Positions 40,901 through 48,697 of a stretch of DNA of 64,000 bases are shown here, one piece after another (within the stretch, counting starts at the first letter, position 1; each line of letters starts with the position of its first letter). The stretch covers positions 1 to 64,000 of the forward strand of contig DELI01000007.1 of NCBI GenBank assembly GCA_002354335.1, in the 5' to 3' direction. Made by a program: the position numbers and the translations under genes. The notes under the pieces are model-generated. The model saw only the letters and a list, made by a program, of their open reading frames with translations, was not told the origin of the DNA and made no database searches. This stretch comes from Sphingobacterium sp. UBA2700 (GTDB taxonomy: Bacteria > Bacteroidota > Bacteroidia > Sphingobacteriales > Sphingobacteriaceae).

Positions 40901-42600
40901 ATGATGAAAACCTTAGTTCTATTTTGGATATTAACGACCCTTTGCGGGTGTCATCCTGAACCGCGCAAAAAGCAATCAACAGCGGGAATAGCGCCATCTT
41001 GCGCGCCGACAAAAACCGACGATAGAGAATGGTACCGTTTAAATCAAAAAGCTCCGAGGCTTCCGGGGTTAGAGGGTGTACATTTCTCCATTACATCTAG
41101 CCATCCTGAGGCTCAAGACTATTTTAACCAAGGCATGATGCTGACCTATGGGTTTAATCATGCTGAAGCGGCACGGTCCTTCTTTCAGGCTACCCGTTTG
41201 GACCCCAGCTGCGCGATGGCCTATTGGGGATTTTCCTACGCCTTAGGACCTAATTACAATGGCGGTATGGAAAACGACAATTACCAAAGAGCTTATCAGG
41301 CTATTTTAGCTGCCCAGCAACACGCACATCTGGCAAGCACAAAAGAACAGCTTTTAATTGCTGCCTTGGCAGAGCGATATACCGCCGAACCGCCAGAAGA
41401 TCGTTCAGCCCTTGATTTGGACTATGCTAAGGCGATGAAAAAAGCTTACCAGCAGTTCCCTGACGATGCGGATATCGGAGCCCTTTACGCTGAAGCCCTT
41501 ATGATTCTTCATCCTTGGGATCTTTACCTCAAAGACTCCAAAAGACCGCAGCCCTGGACTGCTGAAATCGTCAATCTCTTGGAAAAACTCCTTCAACAGC
41601 ATCCAAAGCATGCGGGAGTCCATCATTTTTACATCCATGCCATCGAAGCATCTGATCATCCTGAAAAAGCGTTAGCGAGTGCACGGTTATTAGATAGCTT
41701 GGTCATGGGAGCAGGTCACCTATTGCATATGCCCTCCCATATCTACATACATACGGGTGACTATCATTTGGGCACCCTGTCTAATCTAAGAGCTATCGCC
41801 GCCGATAGTATCTATACCACAGCCTGCCATGCCCAAGGCATGTATCCCTTAGCTTATTATCCGCATAACCATCACTTCCTTGCCGCAACAGCAACTTTGG
41901 AAGGAAATGCACCGCTCGCCTGGCAAGCGGCATTGGCTGGGCAGCAGCATACTGCCAAAGACTTGATGAACCAACCTGGCTGGGGAACCCTGCAGCATTA
42001 TTACAGCATACCTTATTACGTGAGCATCAAATTCAAAATGTTCGACCGTATAATTAGCCTTCCTGCGCCCGCCCGAGAATTAATATATCCGCGTGCAATT
42101 TGGCATTATGCCCGCGGCATGGCTTTTCTAGGTAAAAACGAAAATAAAAAGGCCCAGCAGGAATTGAATAAATTAATAGATCTAGCAGCAGATAGCAGCC
42201 TGCAGCAGGTCACCTTTGGGATATCAATACCACTGCGGACCTGGTGCAGATTGCAAAAAAAGTGCTTCAGGCTAGTCTAGATGGCGAACAGCAGAAGCTG
42301 GAAAGTGCCCTAAGGCTATTGAAAGAAGCAGTTGCTATCGAAGATAATTTAAACTATAACGAACCGCCCGACTGGTTTTTCTCGGTTCGACATTACCTCG
42401 GCGATGCTTTACTGAACGATAAAAAATTCAACGAAGCAGAAGAGGTATTTAGGGAAGATCTGCGTATATGGGAAAACAATATTTGGGCATTAGAGGGATT
42501 ATATAAAGCGCTCTCGGCCCAACAGAAGACTCAAGAAGCAAAAGAGGTAAAATTGGCGAAGGATAAAGCCGGGCGATATGCTAATTTTAGTATTCAATAG
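40901..42600 (+). pseudogene. TPR-rich lipoprotein gene disrupted by one frameshift
   Basis: The first frame (from 40901) encodes a lipoprotein with lipobox TLCGC. Its tetratricopeptide-like helical repeats include AQDYFNQGMMLTYGFNHAEAARSFFQATRLDPSCAMAYWGF and HMPSHIYIHTGDY. Reading is correct to about 42220 (QQVTFG), then turns to nonsense (ISIPLRTWCRLQKKC). The true continuation, DINTTADLVQIAKKV and further TPR sequence to 42600, lies in another frame. Restoring one base in the GGG at 42218-42220 would join them into a protein of about 566 residues. Either a recent mutation or a sequencing error at a short G-run; no other damage is seen. Confidence 0.8.
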
Positions 42601-42670
42601 CACATTCTAGTTTCTATTCAAAGGAAAATATATACGGAAGATTATCTGAAAAAACATAAATAAAAACCCC

Positions 42671-43687
42671 CTACCCACTTACATATTTCCCAAAGGGGAG
42701 CTTTCTAATGGCAAAAGTAATAACAATAGATGCCATAATCGTAGAAATGGTAGCCAATGGTATCACCCATGCTGTGCTCAGATATTTTGATATAAGCGGA
42801 TGAAGGTAGTTCAAAGGTATAATGTGGCTTAGGTAGATGCCGAAACTATACTTATCGACAAGGGATACCCAGCGAGGAACTTCGCCTTGTTTTGTTGACT
42901 CTTTTATGAACAAGAACAATGCGCCAGCGGCAATAGCGGTCGTTACGAAGACATAGTTATAAAAGAACGTGTCAAGCTTCTTCGTATGTTGGTTGAGTAT
43001 ATTTGTACCGATTGCACCGATAACAACCATCAGTATAAATGTTGCTGCGAATAGGAGTTGGTTTTTTTTGAATTCTGTTGCACGAACGCTCAGGTAGTAG
43101 CCGAATACGAGATATCCAACATATCCTGAGAAAAACGTGAGGTCAAATTTGGGCATCGCGGCGTACAATGGCTTGCTCATAAAACACATGGATAACATCC
43201 ATAGCGCTAGAAACACTTCGATTTCTCTTTGCGTAGACTGTATGATAATTTTTCGAATGAAGGGTATGGCTAGATAGAGCCCGATAATCATGTAGAGATA
43301 CCATAAATGGGCATTAGCCCCATGTAATATTTTATCCGCACTGATGGATAGAATTTTCTCGGTCGATAATAATTCGAACTTCGTGTACCGAAAGAAGTAG
43401 TAGACGAGATAAATTATGGTCCAAAAAGCAAAAGGATAGAGAAGTTTTGGAATTCGCTTTTTGTAGAAGATCCACGTGCTTTCATCCTTTAAGATGAGCA
43501 GTGCGCCCGACAGCATGACAAATATGGGTACAGAACAGCGCGTGGCAGCATTTATCCAATTGGCATAGTTCCAATCGAAGGCATTCGTGTCGATGTGGTA
43601 CAAGAAGCCGGTAGATGCATGAATCAATACGACAAATATCGTAGCAATGACACGTAGATAAACGACATAGGAGTTTTTTTCTGCCAT
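42671..43687 (-). CDS. acyltransferase 3 family membrane protein
   Basis: A 338-residue integral membrane O-acyltransferase with about ten hydrophobic segments. It opens with YVVYLRVIATIFVVLIHASTGF, carrying the conserved histidine of acyltransferase 3 proteins, then CSVPIFVMLSGALLI. The family acetylates or succinylates envelope polysaccharides and other surface molecules; WecH-like proteins are the closest in layout. No polysaccharide gene is adjacent, so the acceptor is unknown. A near-consensus -7 box lies 5 nt before its start. Confidence 0.85.
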   Translation of the reverse strand: MAEKNSYVVYLRVIATIFVVLIHASTGFLYHIDTNAFDWNYANWINAATRCSVPIFVMLSGALLILKDESTWIFYKKRIPKLLYPFAFWTIIYLVYYFFRYTKFELLSTEKILSISADKILHGANAHLWYLYMIIGLYLAIPFIRKIIIQSTQREIEVFLALWMLSMCFMSKPLYAAMPKFDLTFFSGYVGYLVFGYYLSVRATEFKKNQLLFAATFILMVVIGAIGTNILNQHTKKLDTFFYNYVFVTTAIAAGALFLFIKESTKQGEVPRWVSLVDKYSFGIYLSHIIPLNYLHPLISKYLSTAWVIPLATISTIMASIVITFAIRKLPFGKYVSG

Positions 43688-43691
43688 GATG

Positions 43692-43699
43692 TAAAAGTA
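43692..43699 (-). promoter_or_regulatory. -7-like element next to the acyltransferase start
   Basis: On the minus strand TACTTTTA (one mismatch to TAnnTTTG) ends 5 nt before the ATG at 43687. Confidence 0.35.
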
Positions 43700-43744
43700 T
43701 GCATCGTCGCTAACTTTCTAGGTCCGTCAAGCAAATTTTATGAA

Positions 43745-44488
43745 TTATCGTAGCGGTTTTCTTGAGATGTAGACGATGGCAGTATCCGTCGATGTTGGAT
43801 AAATGCTTGTATTTCCTTCTCTCGTATATTCGAAACGAGTACCCTCTGCTCCAACATATAGTCGACCTTTCTGATCCTTTACAATGCAGTTAATACGAGC
43901 CTGTCTTGGAATATACACTTTTTCCCACCTTCCTTTCTCAATACGATAAATCTGATCGGGAAGAGGAAGATTGCTAACGGGATCACTTCCTTCGGATTCA
44001 AATTCTAGCTTATAAGACACATCCGCTGAAACATCCACCTGTGTTCGATTGAGTTTGGGTTCCTGTTCCAAATAGAGATATTTAGATTGGTGAGACCAAG
44101 TTGCACCCCCATCTTGCGAATATAGAAAGGGGCCACTAGCGATATCATTAAAATTGCTCAAGGCAACCAACTGATCCTTATGTTTCACCATCCCCGAGAT
44201 GCCGACACTGCCGCTAAATACACGACGCCAACCCTTCCCTTGATTTGTCGTTAAATAGATATCTCCCTGCGTAGCAACCAAGAGAGAATCGTCATAATTA
44301 CCATAGATCGCCGTTATGCCTCGCTGTTGACCAGTGAGGATCAACTTAATCCAATCCGGGTGATTCATTTCAGGATCCTCAGGAATCGTAGTAGTCGTTT
44401 TTTCTTTCTCGCATGCGCAAAGGAATGTCGTAATGAACAGGGCTAGCAAAAAGAACAGATTTCTAGGGAACATAAGGTTTAGATTCAT
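43745..44488 (-). CDS. Asp-box (BNR) repeat lipoprotein, unknown function
   Basis: A 247-residue exported protein; the hydrophobic signal ends in FLCAC, a lipobox. Asp-box motifs of beta-propeller proteins are visible: SQDGGATW (S-x-D-x-G-x-T-W) and the weaker TTNQGKGW. This suggests a partial beta-propeller, too short for a full sialidase, and no catalytic residues are seen. It may be a small propeller-like surface protein. The ATG at 44473 is an alternative start with the same signal. Confidence 0.7.
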   Translation of the reverse strand: MNLNLMFPRNLFFLLALFITTFLCACEKEKTTTTIPEDPEMNHPDWIKLILTGQQRGITAIYGNYDDSLLVATQGDIYLTTNQGKGWRRVFSGSVGISGMVKHKDQLVALSNFNDIASGPFLYSQDGGATWSHQSKYLYLEQEPKLNRTQVDVSADVSYKLEFESEGSDPVSNLPLPDQIYRIEKGRWEKVYIPRQARINCIVKDQKGRLYVGAEGTRFEYTREGNTSIYPTSTDTAIVYISRKPLR

Positions 44489-44690
44489 GGTTTTAATTTT
44501 GAAGCCAATTTTATTGTCAAGAAAGCTTTGACAATAACACTTTAACGAAAATAATTAAAACAATTGAAAACAACAGCGTTTGGATATCTTTTCTAATCGA
44601 ATATTCCATAAGCCAGAAATTATTTATAACTTCCCATAAGCTACTTTTACCGCTGGGACTAACATAAACGACCTTTTGACCTTTACTCAG

Positions 44691-45425
44691 ATGAAAAATC
44701 TACCATACGCTTTGGCTATTATAATTATTTGCCTGTTCAATTCTTGTCGCGCTCAATATCAAGTGCTGAACAAGGGTGTATCAGGTAATAATTCATCCGA
44801 TTTGTTGGCTCGTGTGGATAGAGATGTGGTAGCAAACACGCCAGATCTAGTGTTGATGATGGTGGGAACCAACGATATGATCAATTCCGGCAAGTTCAAT
44901 AGCTTAGAGAAGTATTTTGAAAACCTTCGTAGTATTATCCAAAGGATCAAGGCGGGAAATCCAAAAGTCCAGATCGTTGTTTCGAGCATACTTCCCGTGG
45001 AAGAGTCCTATCTATTTAAGCGGCACGACCCTAGCAAATTTCCAATAAAACCTAATGATAAAATCGATGCGCTGAATGCAGAGTTGAAAGATTTCGCCTC
45101 AGTTGAGCAACTCGAATACATCCCCTTAAACGAAGAGTTCAAAAAGTACGGAACTGATTACACGAAAAAAGAATCCTTGTTGGTAAACAGTAGGAATTAT
45201 TCGGTAGACGATGGTGTGCATCCGACGGCTCAGGGTTATGAAATCATCGGAAAGTATTTTGCTCAGCAATTGAAGGAAAAGAAATTGTTAAAAAGGAAGA
45301 TGCTTATTTTGTGTTTCGGAGATAGTATCACCTATGGTGCGTTTATGGAAGGAAGAGGCACTGCCGAGGGGAACAGCTATCCTGCGGTTTTATTGCGGAG
45401 TTTGAATGGGGGGAAGCACAGATAA
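44691..45425 (+). CDS. SGNH/GDSL hydrolase with circularly permuted block order
   Basis: An exported lipoprotein (lipobox FNSC, Cys19 from the ATG at 44691) of 244 residues. SGNH esterases normally run block I (GDS, nucleophile), II (Gly), III (GxND), V (DxxH). Here, after the signal, the mature protein starts at block II (NKGVSGN) and continues with block III (MMVGTNDM). Block V (DDGVHP, Asp and His at codons 45210 and 45219) follows. Only then, at the very C-terminus, comes block I: LILCFGDSITYG, with Ser at 45324. The end (RSLNGGKHR) would join naturally to the start (YQVLNKG). All catalytic residues are present. The TTG at 44676 is an alternative start. The substrate is unknown. Confidence 0.85.
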   Translation: MKNLPYALAIIIICLFNSCRAQYQVLNKGVSGNNSSDLLARVDRDVVANTPDLVLMMVGTNDMINSGKFNSLEKYFENLRSIIQRIKAGNPKVQIVVSSILPVEESYLFKRHDPSKFPIKPNDKIDALNAELKDFASVEQLEYIPLNEEFKKYGTDYTKKESLLVNSRNYSVDDGVHPTAQGYEIIGKYFAQQLKEKKLLKRKMLILCFGDSITYGAFMEGRGTAEGNSYPAVLLRSLNGGKHR

Positions 45426-45572
45426 ATTTCTTTTAAGAAACTATCCCTTAGTTTTTAAGCAAAAACAACAATTACAATTGCTTATTATAGGTCATTTTTA
45501 GGGTACAATACACTTAAAACAAATAATCTCAGTATTTTAGACCCCTAATAGTCAAGCGATAAAAGTATTGAT

Positions 45573-46733
45573 ATGGATTACGAGTCTTTATTACTCAAAA
45601 CACGGGATCATATAGGCAAATTAACCAGCGAGCAAGGCGGTAAATATTGTTTTCATAATGCCCTTCACACGAACGATGTTGTAGAAGCTACCGAGGAAAT
45701 GGCAGCACATTATCAACTAAATAATCAGGATCGTTTTATTGTTACTTGCGCGGCTTACTTTCATGATATCGGTTATCTTTTTGGAGGTGCACAGGATCAT
45801 GAAGCCCGAGGTGCGGCATGTGCCGAGGAATTCTTGAAGTCCGAGGAAGTTGACGAAAATGTTATCGCGAAAGTGAAGGGATGTATCGTTGCGACTAAGA
45901 TGCCGCAATCACCAAGAAATCTGCTAGAGCAGATACTTTGCGATGCCGATCTCTTCCACTTGGGAAGCGCGGCGTTTGATGAACGCAATAAACTGATGCA
46001 TCAGGAAGCCGAACAATTCAATCAGGCGAAAATTGATAAAAACGACTGGCGTAAGAAGACCATTAAATTGATGCAGCAGCATGAATATCATACGGAATAT
46101 GCACAGCAAAAATTAAACGAAGGCAAACGCATCAACGTAGATGCTCAGCTGAAAAAGCAGAAGAAAAATGAATCGAAAGCTGAGGTAGAGAGCGACAAGC
46201 TTAAGAAACCAGAGCGTGGAATCGAAACCATGTTTCGAATTACCTCCGCGAACAGCCAGCGTCTAAGCGATATGGCAGATAACAAATCGAATATACTGTT
46301 AACTGTAAATTCAATTATTCTTTCGATTATCGTTGCTGTGTTGCTAAAAGCATTAGACAGTAACCCACATTTGATTGTGCCGACCGTTTCTTTAATGGCC
46401 TGCTCGGTGACAACAATGGTCCTTGCCATCTTAGCGACCATTCCTAAAATTCCAAATGGACATTTTACACAGCAAGATGTGTCAAATAAAACCGTCAACT
46501 TGCTATTCTTTGGCAATTTCTATAAAACACGATTCGACGAGTACCAAGGTGCGATGAACAAAGCAATGGACGATAAAGACTTCCTTTACGGAATGTTGAC
46601 TAAGGATGTCTATTCCCAAGGGGTTGTTTTAGGGCGGAAATATAAATTATTACGATATGCTTACGGCGTGTTTATGCTAGGACTTATTGTCTCATTTGCT
46701 GCTTTCTGTGTGGCAATTTTAATTGCGAAATAG
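45573..46733 (+). CDS. HD-domain protein fused to Pycsar-effector-type membrane domain
   Basis: A 386-residue protein. The N-terminal HD phosphohydrolase domain (about 25-175) has His32, the HD pair His64-Asp65 in YFHDIGY, and Asp125 in CDADLFH; HD enzymes of this kind hydrolyse nucleotides or cyclic nucleotides. After a charged linker (180-215) a membrane domain begins with FRITSANSQRLSDMADNKSN, the hallmark of the DUF5706/Pycsar effector family. Helices lie at about 242-262, 268-290 and 362-385. No pyrimidine cyclase gene is adjacent. It is the first gene of a tight five-gene operon. Nucleotide-sensing or defence function is inference. Confidence 0.82.
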   Translation: MDYESLLLKTRDHIGKLTSEQGGKYCFHNALHTNDVVEATEEMAAHYQLNNQDRFIVTCAAYFHDIGYLFGGAQDHEARGAACAEEFLKSEEVDENVIAKVKGCIVATKMPQSPRNLLEQILCDADLFHLGSAAFDERNKLMHQEAEQFNQAKIDKNDWRKKTIKLMQQHEYHTEYAQQKLNEGKRINVDAQLKKQKKNESKAEVESDKLKKPERGIETMFRITSANSQRLSDMADNKSNILLTVNSIILSIIVAVLLKALDSNPHLIVPTVSLMACSVTTMVLAILATIPKIPNGHFTQQDVSNKTVNLLFFGNFYKTRFDEYQGAMNKAMDDKDFLYGMLTKDVYSQGVVLGRKYKLLRYAYGVFMLGLIVSFAAFCVAILIAK

Positions 46734-46734
46734 T

Positions 46735-47598
46735 ATGAAATTAGAGTTAATCTTCAGCATGATGCTATTCTCGGGACTGGCCGCATGTCAGTCTCCCACA
46801 AAGAATAATACGCAGCAGGCGACAGAAAAACAGGAAGTCACCGGCCTCAAAGCCGACAAAACTTATGTGCTTCCAAAAAAGTTAAATGAGATATCGGGCA
46901 TTACTTTTTTGCCAGCCGACAGCCAAATACTTTATGCTATTCAGGATGAAAGTGGCATTGTGTATTCATACAATCTCACGGATGAGAAGATCGCGTCAGA
47001 ATATGTATTTGCAGACGCAGGCGACTATGAAGAAATTACCACCGATGGACGATTCTTTTTCGTACTTCGCAGCGATGGAGCAATCTACAGCTTTCCGGTC
47101 GACCTACAGGCGGCAAAGACCGAAGTGCAAATTTTTGAAGGACAGCTAGGGAAAGGCGAATACGAATCAATGTCTTATGATTCAGAAAGTAAGGCACTAT
47201 ATGTCTTGTGCAAAACATGTAGCCTCGATAAAGGAAATCCAGCTGTTTCCGGATATATTGTGAATGTGGATGCTTCAGGAAAACTGAGCCTGAAAGAAAA
47301 CTTTCAGATTAATCTGGATGCGGTTGCTGCTTTGGATGGTAAATCTGTCAAATCGTTAAAACCATCGTCGATCAGCAAAAGAAGCAGTAGCAATGAATGG
47401 TACGTGCTATCATCCATTGATAAACTCTTATTGATTACCGATGATACGTTTCAGCCGAAAAAAGTGATCAGGTTTGAAAAGAAACAATTTGAACAGCCTG
47501 AAGGAATCACTTTCGACAAGGAAAATCGCATGTTTATCAGTAGCGAGAAAAATAAGGCCAAGAATGCTTTGCTATTTCAATACAATAAGCAACCCTAA
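46735..47598 (+). CDS. SdiA-regulated-type beta-propeller lipoprotein
   Basis: A 287-residue exported lipoprotein (lipobox LAAC, Cys18). The mature domain has propeller-like repeats: LNEISGITFLPADSQILYAIQDESG, DYEEITTDGRFFFVLRSDGAIYSF, KGEYESMSYDSESKALYVLCKTC and QPEGITFDKENRMFISSEKN. These match the SdiA-regulated/phytase-like propeller families. It is encoded 1 nt after the HD-membrane gene and overlaps the phosphoesterase gene by TAATG. It may bind a ligand or substrate for the phosphoesterase at the envelope. The ATG at 46735 is preferred over a TTG at 46723. Confidence 0.8.
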   Translation: MKLELIFSMMLFSGLAACQSPTKNNTQQATEKQEVTGLKADKTYVLPKKLNEISGITFLPADSQILYAIQDESGIVYSYNLTDEKIASEYVFADAGDYEEITTDGRFFFVLRSDGAIYSFPVDLQAAKTEVQIFEGQLGKGEYESMSYDSESKALYVLCKTCSLDKGNPAVSGYIVNVDASGKLSLKENFQINLDAVAALDGKSVKSLKPSSISKRSSSNEWYVLSSIDKLLLITDDTFQPKKVIRFEKKQFEQPEGITFDKENRMFISSEKNKAKNALLFQYNKQP

Positions 47599-48677
47599 TG
47601 CGTAGGATACTATTTTTATTGTTCATTTTTATCAGTTTTTACAGCTTTGCGCAAGAGCTGGAACACCGACTTATTGTTTTTGGTGATGCCGGAGAGATTA
47701 ACAATAAGCAAACTTTTTTAATCGAAAAATCGCATGCATTAAAGGTAGCTGATAAGACGACGGCTTTCTTTGTAGGAGATAATATCTATGAGTTTGGGAT
47801 GGCTTTGTCTGCACCGGAGAACATTGAAACCGCAAAGATCCTGCAATCTCAATATGAGGGGTTTAGGAAAATCGATGTACCGGTTTATTTTCTGGCGGGA
47901 AATCACGATTGGGATAAATCAAAAAAAGACGGGCTAGCGAAACTGAAAGCGCAGGCGCAATTTATTTTAGACCAAAAGGATCCTGGATTAAAGTTTATTC
48001 CTAAGGCTGGTACAATTGGCCCGGAGGCTATCCATGTCAGCGAGCGACTAACGATAATTACCTATGATAGCGAGTACTGGCTATTTCCACATCATGGACG
48101 TAGCATAGAGCAAGACAAAGATGATTTCATCGCTGCGCTAGGCAGCTTGCTCGAGGAACATAAGGACAAACGCGTTATTCTCATATCGCATCACCCTATG
48201 CTTACCTTTGGCGAGCATGCCTTAAAGTACACTTGGCGCGATCACCTCTTTCCATTGACACGTCTTTGGAAAGGTGCTTATTTGCCCTTGCCCGGTTTAG
48301 GATCATTGTATCCTCTTTTTCGCTCAACAGCCCTAGCCTCCCCGGAAGATATCAAACATCCCTTATATGCCGACCTTATTGAACGAGTTACCGAGGTTAG
48401 CAAGGTTCATCCAAACTTAATATTTGTCTCTGGACATGATCATGGATTGCAATACATTGATAAGGAGGGTATGCATCAGGTCGTGAGCGGATCGGGCGCT
48501 AAAACTTCAGAAATACGCAAGGATAAAGCCTTAAAATTCAGATATAACAAACAAGGATTTAGTGTGATAGACTGTCTAGACAACGGCGATTTGCGGATAC
48601 AGTTTTATATTGACGAACCGCAAGACTCCTTGACAAAAGCGTTTGAGGCTGAAGTACCATTTCAATTAACACATTAA
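47598..48677 (+). CDS. exported calcineurin-like metallophosphoesterase
   Basis: A 359-residue periplasmic or surface phosphatase with a signal peptide ending YSFAQ. All five metallophosphoesterase blocks are present: FGDAG, GDNIYEFG, GNHDW, SHHPML and GHDHGLQY. Homologues in Bacteroidota often occur as the N-terminal domain of proteins that end in a BamA-like barrel; here the phosphoesterase is free-standing and a barrel protein is encoded two genes downstream. The gene is coupled to the propeller lipoprotein (TAATG overlap). Confidence 0.88.
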   Translation: MRRILFLLFIFISFYSFAQELEHRLIVFGDAGEINNKQTFLIEKSHALKVADKTTAFFVGDNIYEFGMALSAPENIETAKILQSQYEGFRKIDVPVYFLAGNHDWDKSKKDGLAKLKAQAQFILDQKDPGLKFIPKAGTIGPEAIHVSERLTIITYDSEYWLFPHHGRSIEQDKDDFIAALGSLLEEHKDKRVILISHHPMLTFGEHALKYTWRDHLFPLTRLWKGAYLPLPGLGSLYPLFRSTALASPEDIKHPLYADLIERVTEVSKVHPNLIFVSGHDHGLQYIDKEGMHQVVSGSGAKTSEIRKDKALKFRYNKQGFSVIDCLDNGDLRIQFYIDEPQDSLTKAFEAEVPFQLTH

Positions 48678-48697
48678 AAGCACCACGATAAAGCAAT

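Noticed and set aside
45573..46733. Complete Pycsar anti-phage system
   Set aside because: Only the effector-type membrane domain is present, fused to an HD domain. No pyrimidine cyclase gene is next to it, so I report an operon of unknown function instead.
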